NCBI RefSeq assembly: GCF_004358425.1
Contig: NZ_CP037948.1
Location: 1,922,001-1,986,000, forward strand
Reading direction: 5' to 3'
DNA length: 64,000 bases
Source: Qipengyuania sediminis
GTDB taxonomy: Bacteria > Pseudomonadota > Alphaproteobacteria > Sphingomonadales > Sphingomonadaceae
Of this stretch, positions 24,297 to 34,490 are shown piece after piece. The notes beneath the pieces were generated by a model. It did no database searches. It had not been told where the DNA came from and saw only the letters and a program-made list of their open reading frames with translations. The stretch's first letter is position 1. The number at the start of each line of letters is the position of its first letter. Made by a program: the position numbers and the translations under genes.

Positions 24297-25246
24297 AGCT
24301 GGCAGCATTGGCTTTGGCTGCGCTGGTGCTGAGCAGGCCGGTGGCGGCCGCGCCGCATGAGGATTTAGCCCTAGTCCGTCTTCAGCAGCGCGACGGTCAG
24401 CTGTTCGCGGTGGGATGGCGGCTGGTCACCGCCAATGCCCCGTTCTGCGCCGATGCGGCCCCGGCACTCGGCCTGTCGGTGCTCGACGCGGCCGCCTTCG
24501 CGGACCCCGCCGCAGTGCGCCGCCAGCTCGGCCTTCGTGGCGACCTTGCGATCGGCGCGATCGCCCAAGGCTCGCCCGCGGCACAAGCCGGCCTCCGCCT
24601 CAACGACACGCTGCTGGCGCTGAACGCCGACGCGCTCGAAACACGCTTTCCCCGCCGCAAGCCGTTCTGGCAACGGCTCGTCACTCTTACCGCCGCGCTC
24701 GATCAGGCTGCCGCCAGGGGTCCGGTCACGCTCGAGATCGCCTCCGCCGGCGCCGCGCCGCGCCGTGCGACGCTTACCCCCGTCCCCGCCTGCCCAACCC
24801 GCTTCGAAGTGCTCGACAGCGGCGGCAAGGCCCTGGCGGAAGGGACCCGAGTGATCTTCGGCCGCGACTTCCCCGGGTTCGCCTATCCCGAAGCCGAGTT
24901 CGCCGCCGCAGTGGCGCATGAGCTGGCGCACAATCTCCTGCGGCACCGCGCCGCGCTCGATACGGCGGGCCGTTCACTCGGCAATGTGCGCGTGACCGAG
25001 CGCGAGGCCGACCGGCTGATGCCCTGGCTGCTCGCCAATGCGGGCTACGATCCCCAGGCCGCGCTCAGCTTCATGCAGCGCTGGGGCCCGCGCCACGGCG
25101 GCGGGCTGTTCCGCAAGCGCACCCACGAGGGCTGGGACGAGCGGGCCGAGGCCATTCGCGCGGAGCTGGAGCTCGTGGAAAAAGCGCTCGCGGCGGAGGG
25201 CAAGGCCGATTGGGCGCGCCATTTCCGCCGCAAAACGCTCGACTAG
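24293..25246 (+). CDS. Exported M48-type peptidase with PDZ domain
   Basis: The 317 residues start with a signal (LAALALAALVLSRPVAAA). A PDZ-like segment lies at about 85-165 (IAQGSPAAQAGLRLNDTLLALNAD), and the metallopeptidase site HELAH is at 209-213 with EREADRL as the third ligand region. The short catalytic domain ends after RRKTLD. This is a compact M48-like periplasmic protease of unknown target. It overlaps the preceding DsbA-like gene and converges with the HD-domain gene, whose stop overlaps its own by four bases. Confidence 0.83.
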   Translation: MKLAALALAALVLSRPVAAAPHEDLALVRLQQRDGQLFAVGWRLVTANAPFCADAAPALGLSVLDAAAFADPAAVRRQLGLRGDLAIGAIAQGSPAAQAGLRLNDTLLALNADALETRFPRRKPFWQRLVTLTAALDQAAARGPVTLEIASAGAAPRRATLTPVPACPTRFEVLDSGGKALAEGTRVIFGRDFPGFAYPEAEFAAAVAHELAHNLLRHRAALDTAGRSLGNVRVTEREADRLMPWLLANAGYDPQAALSFMQRWGPRHGGGLFRKRTHEGWDERAEAIRAELELVEKALAAEGKADWARHFRRKTLD

Positions 25247-25899
25247 ACGGCTTCGGCCTCGTTCAGCGCTTTGGCATACATGGAGGCGAGCGGGCGGGCC
25301 ATCACCCGGCGCACCATCGGCTCGAAGAACTCCAGCGGCTCGCTCTGGTAGTCCGGATCGAAAGCGGCCTGATCGTATTTCTCGCAGAACTCGCGGCAGG
25401 CCTCGAAGTGCTCATGCCCCCGGAATTTCTCGCGCGCGTCCTGATCCATGCCGAGGAAGTGAAAATAGTAATAGCCCTGGAAAGCGCCGTGGTTTTGGCA
25501 AATCCAGTGCAGCTCCTCCGAGACGAAAGGTTTGAGGATCGAGGCCGCAACCTCGGGATGGTTGTAGCTGCCGAGCGTGTCGCCAATGTCGTGGAGCAGC
25601 GCCATCACCACATAGGGCTCGTCCCGCCCGTCGCGATATGCGCGGGTCGCGGTTTGCAGCGAATGCTCGAGCCGGTGAACAGGAAAACCGCCGAAATCGC
25701 CATCAAGCAGGCGCAGATGGTCGAGCACCCGGTCGGGCAACCCCTGCGCGAACCGCATGTATTCGCCGCCAATGATCGCCCAGTCGGCCTGCGTCCCCTC
25801 CTTCATCTCGCGGAACTTCGCGCGCTCGGCGATGTCGTGCGCCAGTTCGGCGGGGGCGTCCCCGGCGCTCGAAAGGCTCTCGGTCTTCACGGCATCCAT
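25243..25899 (-). CDS. HD-domain phosphohydrolase-like protein
   Basis: The 218-residue protein has the HD signature pattern: VHRLEHSLQTATRA, then ALLHDIGDTLGSYNHPEVAAS and HWICQNHGAFQGYYY. It lacks a signal peptide. Relatives include inositol-oxygenase-like and phosphonate-oxidising HD proteins that hold two iron ions, as well as nucleotide phosphohydrolases. The substrate cannot be assigned. It stands alone on the minus strand, convergent with the protease gene. Confidence 0.78.
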   Translation of the reverse strand: MDAVKTESLSSAGDAPAELAHDIAERAKFREMKEGTQADWAIIGGEYMRFAQGLPDRVLDHLRLLDGDFGGFPVHRLEHSLQTATRAYRDGRDEPYVVMALLHDIGDTLGSYNHPEVAASILKPFVSEELHWICQNHGAFQGYYYFHFLGMDQDAREKFRGHEHFEACREFCEKYDQAAFDPDYQSEPLEFFEPMVRRVMARPLASMYAKALNEAEAV

Positions 25900-25985
25900 C
25901 GCATCTCTCCCTCGCCCCGCCCGATTGCCCGCAGTGTAGCGGCTGGCGTTCCTACTCGCAATTACGCTATGGCGTCTGCCTGACC

Positions 25986-27194
25986 ATGGTCATGCTGCCG
26001 ATCGAACCCCGGCCGTTCTTCGCCAACAAGGACCGCGCCTTTTGGAACCTGCAGCTCGCCGGCTGGGGCGGGGCGTTCCTGCTGCGCGCCATCACGGGCT
26101 TCGCCAACGGACAGAGCTGGGATTTCCTCGTCATCCTGCTGATCCAGGTGGTGACCGGCTTTTCGATCAGCCTGGTCCTCTCGGTGGTCTATCGCCAGCT
26201 CATTTCCAGGCGCGCGCTGGTGACCTGGACCATGACCGCGCTCGTGCTGGTTATGGCCGCAGGGGTTCACGCCTTCATCGACGGCTGGGTGCTCGATCTG
26301 GCGCGCCCGCAGGGGGAGGAAGGCGGCTTCGTGCGGCTTTTCATCGGGATCTATTTCTATGATCTGACGGTCCTCGGCGCCTGGTCCGCGCTGTATTACG
26401 CGATCAACTTCTTCCTCCAGATCGAGGAGCAGGCCGACCGGCTGGAACGTCTGGAAGCGCAGGCGACAAGCGCGCAGCTCGCCATGCTGCGTTATCAGCT
26501 CAACCCGCATTTCCTTTTCAACACGCTGAATTCGATCAGCACGCTGGTGCTGCTGAAGCAGACCGCGCCGGCCAATGCGATGCTTACAAAGCTGTCGAGT
26601 TTCCTGCGCCATACGCTGGTGAGCGAGCCTGGCGGGACGATCACCGTCGCGCAGGAGGTCGAGGCGCTCGAGCTCTACCTCGGGATCGAGCGGATGCGGT
26701 TCGAGGAACGCTTGCAGACCGAGTTCCGGGTAGATCCCCCCGCGGACCGGGCACAGATCCCCTCCATGCTGCTGCAGCCGCTGGTCGAGAACGCGATCAA
26801 ATATGGGGTCACCCCGCAGGAGGAAGGCGCGACTATCAGCCTGGTCGCGCAAGTCGTGGGATCGCGGCTGCGCGTCACCGTGTCCGACACCGGACCTGGC
26901 GTACAGCGCGGCGGATCGGGCAGCGGCGCGGACCTTGCGACGCTCGCGGCCGCCTCCCGCAGCGATCGCTATACCTCGACCGGTGTCGGCCTCGCCAATA
27001 TCCGCGACCGGCTGGCACAGGCCTATGGCGAGGACCACCGCTTCGAAATCCGCTCGCCCGAGGCGGGGGGCTTCTCGGTGATGATCGAGCTGCCGTTCGT
27101 GACCGCCCCCACGGCCGCGCCGACAAAGGCGGCGCCGTCGAACCCCTCGCTTCCACCCCTTCCGACAGCGGGTCAGCCGCTTACCGCAGGATAA
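25986..27194 (+). CDS. LytS-type sensor histidine kinase
   Basis: A 402-residue membrane kinase with four predicted transmembrane segments in the first 145 residues, then a coiled coil and the His_kinase motif LRYQLNPHFLFNTLNSI with phosphoacceptor His175. The catalytic ATPase domain follows (LQPLVENAIKYGV, DTGPGV, GVGLANIRDRL). It pairs with the response regulator that starts four bases after its stop. The ligand is unknown. The short periplasmic loops suggest it senses a membrane or internal signal. Confidence 0.92.
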   Translation: MVMLPIEPRPFFANKDRAFWNLQLAGWGGAFLLRAITGFANGQSWDFLVILLIQVVTGFSISLVLSVVYRQLISRRALVTWTMTALVLVMAAGVHAFIDGWVLDLARPQGEEGGFVRLFIGIYFYDLTVLGAWSALYYAINFFLQIEEQADRLERLEAQATSAQLAMLRYQLNPHFLFNTLNSISTLVLLKQTAPANAMLTKLSSFLRHTLVSEPGGTITVAQEVEALELYLGIERMRFEERLQTEFRVDPPADRAQIPSMLLQPLVENAIKYGVTPQEEGATISLVAQVVGSRLRVTVSDTGPGVQRGGSGSGADLATLAAASRSDRYTSTGVGLANIRDRLAQAYGEDHRFEIRSPEAGGFSVMIELPFVTAPTAAPTKAAPSNPSLPPLPTAGQPLTAG

Positions 27195-27197
27195 TCC

Positions 27198-27998
<801 letters not shown>

Positions 27999-28009
27999 AC
28001 CATCCCTTC

Positions 28010-28098
28010 GTCATTGCGAGGAGCGGAGCGACGAAGCAATCCAGAGTCCGGTGCGCTGCCCTGGATTGCCGCGCGACCTTCGGTCGCTCGCAATGACG
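28010..28098. repeat. Palindromic interspersed repeat spanning the nadC start codon
   Basis: An 89-base inverted repeat whose ends are CGTCATTGCGAG and CTCGCAATGACG, with inner arms GAAGCAATCCAG and CTGGATTGCCGC. The middle is less conserved. This type of TCATTGCGAG palindrome is widespread in proteobacterial intergenic regions. Its right end supplies the ATG used here as the nadC start codon. It can form a long hairpin in the nadC leader. Confidence 0.8.
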
Positions 28099-28971
28099 AG
28101 GTTAGGGTTGATCGATATCAAAATTCCGGGCTTCGACCTCGACCGCTTCGTCCGCGAAACGCTGGCGGAGGATCTGGGCGAAGGGCTGCCCGGTGGCGGG
28201 CGCGACGTCACCAGCGAGAGCGTGATCCCGGCGGACGCGCGCTTCTCCGGCGTGATGGACACGCGCGACGCCATCGTGGTGGCGGGACTGCCGGTGGCGG
28301 CGGCGTTCTTCCGTGCGCTCGATCCGGACATGTCGATCGAGCTGCTGGTCGAGGAAGGCGCCGAGGTGCCCGCCGGGACCGATATCGTGCGCCTCGAAGG
28401 CAATGCCCGCGCCATGCTCACCGCCGAGCGCAGCGCGCTCAACACGGTGCAGCACCTTTCGGGCGTGGCCACGCTGACCCGCGACTACGTCCGCGCGATG
28501 GATAACCCGGCCTGCACGCTGCTCGACACGCGCAAGACCATCCCCGGCCTGCGCCACCTCGAGAAATACGCAACCCGCATGGGCGGCGCGGCCAACCACC
28601 GCATGGGGCTGTGGGACGCGGCGATGATCAAGGACAACCACGTCCTCGTCGCCGGCAGCGTCGGCGAGGCAGTGCGCCGCGCGGTCGCGGCCGGGGTGAA
28701 GGAGATCATCTGCGAAGTCGACCGCCTCGACCAGATCGAACCCGCGCTGGCGGCGGGCGCGACCCGCCTGCTCCTCGACAACATGGAGCCGGACGAACTG
28801 CGCGAGGCGGTAAAGATCGTCGGCCGCCGCGTCCCCACCGAAGCCAGCGGCGGCATCAACCTCCAGACGATCAAGGCCAAAGCCGCGACCGGCGTCGACT
28901 ACGTCTCCGTCGGCCGCCTAACCCAAAGCGCTCCGGCGGCCGACATCGGCCTCGATTTCACACCGCTTTAG
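28093..28971 (+). CDS. nadC: Nicotinate-nucleotide pyrophosphorylase (carboxylating)
   Basis: The 292-residue enzyme turns quinolinate and PRPP into nicotinate mononucleotide in NAD synthesis. Motifs: RDVTSESVIPADARFSG, AERSALNTVQHLSGVAT, the substrate-binding LLDTRKTIPGLRHLEKYA, NHRMGLWDAAMIKDNH, and EASGGINLQTI followed by VDYVSVGRLTQSA. The predicted start MTRLGLIDIKIPGFDLDRF lies inside the palindromic repeat. A TTG fifteen bases later is another possible start. It converges with tadA, sharing four bases at the stops. Confidence 0.96.
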   Translation: MTRLGLIDIKIPGFDLDRFVRETLAEDLGEGLPGGGRDVTSESVIPADARFSGVMDTRDAIVVAGLPVAAAFFRALDPDMSIELLVEEGAEVPAGTDIVRLEGNARAMLTAERSALNTVQHLSGVATLTRDYVRAMDNPACTLLDTRKTIPGLRHLEKYATRMGGAANHRMGLWDAAMIKDNHVLVAGSVGEAVRRAVAAGVKEIICEVDRLDQIEPALAAGATRLLLDNMEPDELREAVKIVGRRVPTEASGGINLQTIKAKAATGVDYVSVGRLTQSAPAADIGLDFTPL

Positions 28972-29423
28972 CGCCGCTCCCGGAAAAACCCTCGCATCAG
29001 CTCCGCAGCCTCTACCTCGCCCATTCCCGAATATACCTCCGGCCGGTGCAGCGCCTGGGGGTGGTCGAAGACCCGCGCACCATGTTCGACCGCGCCGCCC
29101 TTGGGGTCGGGGGCGGCGTAGTAGAGGCGGGCTAGCCGCGCGTGGACGATGGCGCCCGCGCACATCGCGCAGGGTTCGAGCGTGACCCATAGCTCGCAGC
29201 CGGTGAGGCGTTCGGCGCCAAGGGCCGCAGCGGCCATGCGAATGGCGGCGATCTCGGCGTGGGCGGTGGGGTCGTGATCGCGGCGCGGGGCGTTGCGGCC
29301 CTCGCCGATCACCGCGCCGTCCTTGACCACCACCGCGCCCACCGGCACCTCGCCATCCGCCGCCGCCTCGCGTGCCAGGGCCAGCGCGCGCGCCATCGGG
29401 TCGGGGAGCGGCCAGTGGGGCAT
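28968..29423 (-). CDS. tadA: tRNA-specific adenosine-34 deaminase / nucleoside deaminase
   Basis: The 151-residue zinc enzyme has HAE at 55-57 (DPTAHAEIAAIR) and PCAMC with Cys85 and Cys88, the classic cytidine-deaminase-fold zinc site. It converts A34 to inosine in tRNA-Arg(ACG). TadA and guanine deaminases are alike at this level; the length and LYYAAPDPKGGAVEHG favour TadA. The ATG at 29423 is used; a GTG at 29432 would add three residues. Confidence 0.9.
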   Translation of the reverse strand: MPHWPLPDPMARALALAREAAADGEVPVGAVVVKDGAVIGEGRNAPRRDHDPTAHAEIAAIRMAAAALGAERLTGCELWVTLEPCAMCAGAIVHARLARLYYAAPDPKGGAVEHGARVFDHPQALHRPEVYSGMGEVEAAELMRGFFRERR

Positions 29424-29462
29424 CCGCGACACTTAGCCCGCCGCGAGTGAGCCGCAAACGCC

Positions 29463-29490
29463 TTGACGATTCGCGCTCCTGACGATAGGG
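29463..29490 (+). promoter_or_regulatory. Possible rpmB promoter
   Basis: TTGACG is followed after about 15 bases by GATAGG, a loose match to a vegetative promoter, some 60 bases before the L28 start. The spacing is slightly short and the -10 is weak, so this is tentative. Confidence 0.3.
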
Positions 29491-29550
29491 GCGCCGCTTT
29501 CCGGCCGCACCGGAGCCTGTTCGCGTGCGCCTTATCACGAGAGACGAGAC

Positions 29551-29847
29551 ATGTCGCGCATCTGCGAACTGACCGGCAAGGGCCGCCAGGTCGGCCACAA
29601 TGTGAGCCACGCCAACAACAAGACCAAGCGCGTCTATCTGCCCAACTTGCAGAACGTCACGCTGATGAGCGAAAAGCTCGACCGCAGCTTCAAGTTCCGT
29701 GTTTCGACCCACGGGCTGCGCTCGGTCGAGCACAATGGCGGGCTCGACAACTGGCTGCTCAAGACCGGCGACGAGAAGCTTTCAGCGACCGCGCTCAAGG
29801 TGAAGCGCGAGCTGAAGAAGGCTGCGAAGAGCGCCGAAGCGGCCTGA
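29551..29847 (+). CDS. rpmB: 50S ribosomal protein L28
   Basis: The 98-residue protein starts [20 protein letters not shown], includes [20 protein letters not shown] and ends in a lysine-rich helix. It is the alphaproteobacterial long form of L28 in the large subunit. It has its own terminator and stands alone. Confidence 0.97.
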   Translation: MSRICELTGKGRQVGHNVSHANNKTKRVYLPNLQNVTLMSEKLDRSFKFRVSTHGLRSVEHNGGLDNWLLKTGDEKLSATALKVKRELKKAAKSAEAA

Positions 29848-29870
29848 GGCACATTACAGGATCACCAGGG

Positions 29871-29903
29871 GGCGCGCCGGGCAACCGGCGCGCCTTCTTT
29901 GTT
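29871..29903 (+). terminator. Rho-independent terminator of rpmB
   Basis: A perfect ten-base stem GGCGCGCCGG/CCGGCGCGCC with a GCAA tetraloop is followed directly by TTCTTTGTT. It lies about 25 bases after the L28 stop and is the clearest intrinsic terminator in the window. Confidence 0.93.
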
Positions 29904-30024
29904 GGGCCTCAAGCGCCGGCGGCCGCGTCCGCGGCCTTGGCTATCCTCGCGCCTTTGGCGTTGCGGGCGGGCGGTCGCCCTTGCGGACTTGCGGCCCGGA
30001 TCACCGCACCTCCGAGAGAAGGCT

Positions 30025-30906
30025 TTACCGCTCCGGCAGGAACAGCAGCGGGTCGAGCCGCGCGTCCTGCCATTTGAGGCTCCAATGCAGGTGCGGGCCG
30101 CTTGCCCGGCCCGTAGCCGCGACAGTGCCCAGCACTTGGCCCTGGCGCACCCGCTCGCCCTGCTTCACCGCCAGGGTCGCGGAATGCAGGAAGGCGCTGT
30201 TGAGCCCCATGCCGTGGTCCACGATCAGCAGATTGCCCTCGAGGCTGAAAGGGCGCTCGGTCGCCAGCACCACCACCCCGTCCGCCGGCGCGACATAGGG
30301 CGTGCCCGCGCCCGGTGCGATGTCGAGGCCCGAGTGGTAAGCGCCCGGCACCCCCTGATAGATGCGCTGCGCTCCGAACCGGCCCGAAATCCGTCCCTTC
30401 ACCGGCCAGATGAAGGTCTGCGCCCACCCCCCGCTTTCCGATCGCACCGCGCGCGCCGCTTCGATCGCGGCGAGCTCCGGCCGCCGGCGCGCCATGAAGC
30501 TCTCGCTCGGCACGCTGCCGCGCAAGGCAACATTGACGCGCTCAATCGGCCATTCGCGCGGGGCGATCGCGACTGTCCGCTCCGCCATGGCGCCATCCGC
30601 TGCCCGGGCGGTCAGCCGGACCTGCGCGGGTGCATCCCGATCGAGCCCCATGAAGAAGTACTTTGTCCCGTCGAGCGGGACCTCGCGCCCGTCGGCGGCA
30701 AGGGCGATAGCGCCGCGCGGCACGCGGCCGCGCAGCCAGCCGCCCTGCTGCTGCGCCCCGCCGATCTCCCAGTCCGCGCCGAGCGGGGGCAATGGCGCCA
30801 CGGGCGGAACCCGCACGATCGTGTCGGGATCATTCGGCGCGCGCGCCGGTGCAGCGCAGCCAGCGATCATGGCCAGCGCCAGAGCCAGCCCGGACCGCCG
30901 GATCAC
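30025..30906 (-). CDS. M23-family metallopeptidase lipoprotein
   Basis: From a GTG the protein has 293 residues and a lipoprotein signal (LALALAMIAGCAAPARA). The C-terminal half is a LytM domain: GAYHSGLDIAPGAGTPYVAPADG, VVDHG-type LLIVDHGMG, and HLHWSLKW with zinc ligands His-x-His. It probably trims peptidoglycan or activates amidases from the envelope. The GTG overlaps the end of the DUF2093 gene, and the signal peptide fixes this start. Confidence 0.88.
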   Translation of the reverse strand: MIRRSGLALALAMIAGCAAPARAPNDPDTIVRVPPVAPLPPLGADWEIGGAQQQGGWLRGRVPRGAIALAADGREVPLDGTKYFFMGLDRDAPAQVRLTARAADGAMAERTVAIAPREWPIERVNVALRGSVPSESFMARRRPELAAIEAARAVRSESGGWAQTFIWPVKGRISGRFGAQRIYQGVPGAYHSGLDIAPGAGTPYVAPADGVVVLATERPFSLEGNLLIVDHGMGLNSAFLHSATLAVKQGERVRQGQVLGTVAATGRASGPHLHWSLKWQDARLDPLLFLPER

Positions 30907-31106
30907 GGTGCCATGCGCTCGGCAGCTATCTGCGCGCTCGCATAGGGTTCCTGCCGTGCGACGCTCCAATAGCGCAGCTCCTCGAGCGGGATCGCCTGCC
31001 CGCTGACCGCGCACACGACATGACTGCCGGTCCGGAGCACGCGGAAGCCGTTGGCGCCATAGTGCAGCTTCGCCTCGGCGCCGCGATCTTTGGGGGTCAT
31101 CAACAT
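30903..31106 (-). CDS. DUF2093 domain protein
   Basis: A 67-residue protein carrying the DUF2093 pattern (LHYGANGFRVLRTGSHVVCAVSGQAIPLEELRYWSVARQEPYAS). The family is small, alphaproteobacterial, and usually next to xseA, as here. Function is unknown. A second ATG two codons later is possible. Confidence 0.88.
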   Translation of the reverse strand: MLMTPKDRGAEAKLHYGANGFRVLRTGSHVVCAVSGQAIPLEELRYWSVARQEPYASAQIAAERMAP

Positions 31107-31127
31107 GAGGCTAGCAATAGCAGAGCA

Positions 31128-32579
31128 TCAGGCCCCGAACAAATCCTCCTGCCAGGGCGCTGGACCGGACGGGCGGGGGCGAGGCCGCGGCGCGGTGCCG
31201 GGAACGACATCGAGCATCCCATCGGTAAAATGCAGGCGCAGCCGCTCTTCGGCCGCCCCCGCGGCGCGTGTCGTAATGCTCGTGCCGCCCGCCCCGGTAA
31301 CGCGCACATAACCGCGCGCGAGCGGGCGGTCGGGGTGAAGCTGGCCCGCAAGCCGCGCGAGCGAAGCCAAGCGGTCGCGCCGCTCGGCGAGCGGGCGCTG
31401 CAAGAGCGCGGGCGAAAGCCGCATGCCCGCGAGCTTGCGTTCCGCATCGCGGTGGGCCCGTTCCAGCACCGCACGCCCCAGTCTAAGCGCGCCGAGCCGC
31501 TCCCGCCCCGCCGCCGCCCGCCCTTCGAGTGCACGCCGCAGCCGCTCGCCAAGATCGTCCAGCTTTTGGGCCTGCGGCTGCAATAGCGCATCCGCTGAAG
31601 GGAGACGGTCGGCGCGTGCCGCCAGCCGTTCGCGCCCCAGATCGACCGGAGCGAGCGCGCAGCGGCGCTTGCGATGCGCGAAATCGGCGAGCGCGGCGAT
31701 GATATCGGCGCGCACGGGGACCGCCATCTCGGCCGCCGCCGTGGGCGTCGGCGCGCGCCGGTCGGCGGCATGATCGGCCAGCGTCGTATCGGTCTCGTGC
31801 CCGACCGCGCTGATCACCGGGATGGTGCTTGCAGCGATGGCGCGCACCACGATCTCTTCGTTGAAGCTCCACAGGTCCTCGATCGAGCCGCCGCCGCGCG
31901 CGACGATCAGGAGGTCGGGGCGGTCGGCGTGGCCCTCCGGCAGCGCGGAGAAGCCCCGCACCGCACCCGCCACCTGCTCCGCCGCGCCCGCGCCCTGCAC
32001 TTGCACCGGCCACACGATAACCCGGCTCGGAAAGCGGTCGGCCAGGCGGTGGAGGATATCGCGGATTACCGCGCCGGTGGGACTGGTAACGACGCCGATG
32101 GTCCGCGGCAGGAACGGCAGCGCCCGCTTGTTGGCGCTGTCGAACAGCCCTTCGGCCGCGAGGCGCGCCTTGGTCTTTTCGAGCAAAGCGAGCAGCGCAC
32201 CTTCACCCGCCAGCTCCAGCCGCTCGATCACGATCTGATATTTGGAACGCCCCGGATAGGTGGTGATCTTGCCGCTCGCGATCACTTCCAGCCCGTCTTC
32301 GGGCACGAAGGCAAGCCGCGCCATGCTGATGCGCCACATGACTGCGTCGATCACCGCGCCTTCATCCTTGAGGCAGGCATAGAGATGGCCGGAGGCGGCG
32401 CGTTTCACACCCGAAAGCTCGCCGCGCAGCCGCACGAAGCCGAAGCGGTCCTCGACCGTGCGCTTCAGCGCTTGCGCCAGGTCGCTGACCGAGAGCGGCT
32501 CGGCGTTGTCGCCATCCCGGCCGCGCGCTACCAGCCCGGCGCTGTCCGCCGCGTCATCATCCGGGAGTAGATCGGCCAT
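31128..32579 (-). CDS. xseA: Exodeoxyribonuclease VII large subunit
   Basis: The 483-residue protein has an N-terminal OB fold ([45 protein letters not shown]) and the nuclease core ([74 protein letters not shown]). A coiled-coil C-terminus follows. It degrades single-stranded DNA with the XseB subunit, which is not in the window. The start codon overlaps the purD start on the opposite strand (CATG). Confidence 0.96.
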   Translation of the reverse strand: MADLLPDDDAADSAGLVARGRDGDNAEPLSVSDLAQALKRTVEDRFGFVRLRGELSGVKRAASGHLYACLKDEGAVIDAVMWRISMARLAFVPEDGLEVIASGKITTYPGRSKYQIVIERLELAGEGALLALLEKTKARLAAEGLFDSANKRALPFLPRTIGVVTSPTGAVIRDILHRLADRFPSRVIVWPVQVQGAGAAEQVAGAVRGFSALPEGHADRPDLLIVARGGGSIEDLWSFNEEIVVRAIAASTIPVISAVGHETDTTLADHAADRRAPTPTAAAEMAVPVRADIIAALADFAHRKRRCALAPVDLGRERLAARADRLPSADALLQPQAQKLDDLGERLRRALEGRAAAGRERLGALRLGRAVLERAHRDAERKLAGMRLSPALLQRPLAERRDRLASLARLAGQLHPDRPLARGYVRVTGAGGTSITTRAAGAAEERLRLHFTDGMLDVVPGTAPRPRPRPSGPAPWQEDLFGA

Positions 32580-33852
32580 GAACATTCTGCTGCTGGGGTC
32601 GGGGGGCCGCGAACATGCGCTGGCCTGGAAGCTGGCGCAATCCCCAGAGCTTTCCGCAATGTGGGCCGCGCCGGGCAATCCGGGCATCGCGGACCATGCC
32701 GACTGCGTGGCGCTCGACTTGCGTGATCACGCGGCGGTCACCGCGTTCTGCCACAAGCATGCAATCGATCTCGTCGTGATCGGGCCGGAAGCGCCGCTGG
32801 TCGAAGGGCTGGCAGACAGCTTGCGCCGGGCCGGCTTCGCGGTGTTCGGCCCCTCGGCCGCAGCCGCCCGGCTTGAAGGCAGCAAGGGCTTCACCAAGGA
32901 CCTTTGCGCACGCGCCGGCATTCCCACCGCGGCTTATGTGCGCGCTGCGTCGCAAGCGGAAGGGCTGGCAGCGCTGGCGCGCTTCCAGGCGCCTTTCGTG
33001 CTCAAGGCCGACGGGCTCGCCGCGGGCAAGGGAGTCGTTATCGCCGAAACGCTGGCCGAAGCCGAGGGAGCGTTGGGCCAGCTCTTCGCAGTACGGGGCG
33101 CGGAGGTGGTAATCGAGGAGTTCCTCGTGGGCGAGGAAGCGAGCTTCTTCGCGCTGACCGATGGCGAGACGATCCTCCCCTTCGGCAGCGCGCAGGATCA
33201 CAAGCGCGTCGGCGATGGCGACACCGGGCCCAACACGGGGGGCATGGGCGCTTACAGCCCGGCGCGCGTGCTGACGCCCGAACTCGAGAGCCAGGTGCTG
33301 CGCGAGATCGTCGAGCCCACCGTGCGGGCCGTGGCCGCGGCGGGATCGCCCTATCAGGGCGTGCTCTATGCCGGACTGATGCTGACGGCGGAGGGACCCA
33401 AGCTCATTGAATACAACGTCCGCTTCGGCGACCCAGAATGCCAGGTGCTGATGACGCGTTTCGCCGGCGATCTCGCGGCGCTGTTGCGTGCCTGCGCCGA
33501 GGGGCGGCTGGCATCGGCCGAGACGCCGCGCTTCATCGAGGATACCGCGGTGACGGTGGTGCTGGCGGCCGAAGGTTATCCCGGCCCGCCGCGCATCGGC
33601 GGGCCCATCGACCTCGGTGATGCCGAGGCGGGGGGTGCGAAGGTCTTCCAGGCAGGCACGCGGCGCGAGGGCGATGCGCTCGTCGCAAGCGGAGGCCGTG
33701 TCCTTGCCGTCACGGCGCTCGGGCCCGGCGTCGGCGAGGCGCAGGCGGCGGCCTACCGCGCGGTGGAGGCGATCCGCTTCCCGGACGGTTTCTGCCGTCG
33801 CGACATCGGCGCGCGCGAGGTTGCGCGCGAACGGGCGCGAGGGCGCGATTGA
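32578..33852 (+). CDS. purD: Phosphoribosylamine-glycine ligase
   Basis: The 424-residue ATP-grasp enzyme makes glycinamide ribonucleotide in purine synthesis. Motifs: [18 protein letters not shown], the substrate loop [54 protein letters not shown], and [13 protein letters not shown]. It starts directly against xseA on the other strand. The next gene starts inside its stop codon (TTGA). Confidence 0.97.
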   Translation: MNILLLGSGGREHALAWKLAQSPELSAMWAAPGNPGIADHADCVALDLRDHAAVTAFCHKHAIDLVVIGPEAPLVEGLADSLRRAGFAVFGPSAAAARLEGSKGFTKDLCARAGIPTAAYVRAASQAEGLAALARFQAPFVLKADGLAAGKGVVIAETLAEAEGALGQLFAVRGAEVVIEEFLVGEEASFFALTDGETILPFGSAQDHKRVGDGDTGPNTGGMGAYSPARVLTPELESQVLREIVEPTVRAVAAAGSPYQGVLYAGLMLTAEGPKLIEYNVRFGDPECQVLMTRFAGDLAALLRACAEGRLASAETPRFIEDTAVTVVLAAEGYPGPPRIGGPIDLGDAEAGGAKVFQAGTRREGDALVASGGRVLAVTALGPGVGEAQAAAYRAVEAIRFPDGFCRRDIGAREVARERARGRD

Positions 33853-34490
33853 GCCGCCGCACTCTTACCCGCCGCGAGCTCGTGGGGTTGGGTGGGCTCG
33901 GCCTTGGCGCTTTTGCCCTCGGACAGCTTCTCCGGCGGGTGCAGCCGCTTGGCGAGGACATATCTGGCCAAATGGACGTACCCACCCTGGCAGGTGAACC
34001 CGGCTACCCGGTCGAAGGGCCGCGCAGCGCCCCCGTGAGAATGCTCGTCTTCTCCGACTACGCCTGCGGCGTCTGCCGCCGGGTTGAGCCTTACTGGCGC
34101 GAGGCCGCGGCGGAGGCGGGCGATGTGCAGATCGTCTATCGCGACTGGCCGATTCTGGGCGAATCCTCGCAGCTGGCGGCGCGCGCCGCGCTTGCTGCCG
34201 ACCGGCAGGGGGTGCACGCCGCGTTTCACCGCGCGATGATAAGCGGCAGCCGCCTGGACGAGGCTGGCCTCCGGGCAGCGCTGGCTGAAGCGGGGGGCGA
34301 CTGGGCGCGGCTCGAGCGCGACCTTCAGCGGTATGGCGCGGCCATCGACAGGCTGCTTGCGCGCAGCGCACGCGATGCCTTCCAGCTCGGCTTTCGCGGC
34401 ACGCCTGCTTTCCTCATCGGGCCGATCCGCATCGAGGGCGGCGCGAGCACGCGGCAATTCGCCAGGGCTATCGCCACAGCGCGCGGCTAG
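33849..34490 (+). CDS. DsbA-family protein with Tat-type signal
   Basis: Starting from a TTG overlapping the purD stop, the 213-residue protein has a twin-arginine-like leader ([20 protein letters not shown]). The thioredoxin-like domain has the active site CGVC ([16 protein letters not shown]) and a GTPAFLIG cis-Pro loop. It is exported, perhaps folded, and may oxidise or isomerise disulfides. The paralogue near 23.6 kb has CGYC and a Sec-type leader. Confidence 0.85.
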   Translation: MSRRTLTRRELVGLGGLGLGAFALGQLLRRVQPLGEDISGQMDVPTLAGEPGYPVEGPRSAPVRMLVFSDYACGVCRRVEPYWREAAAEAGDVQIVYRDWPILGESSQLAARAALAADRQGVHAAFHRAMISGSRLDEAGLRAALAEAGGDWARLERDLQRYGAAIDRLLARSARDAFQLGFRGTPAFLIGPIRIEGGASTRQFARAIATARG

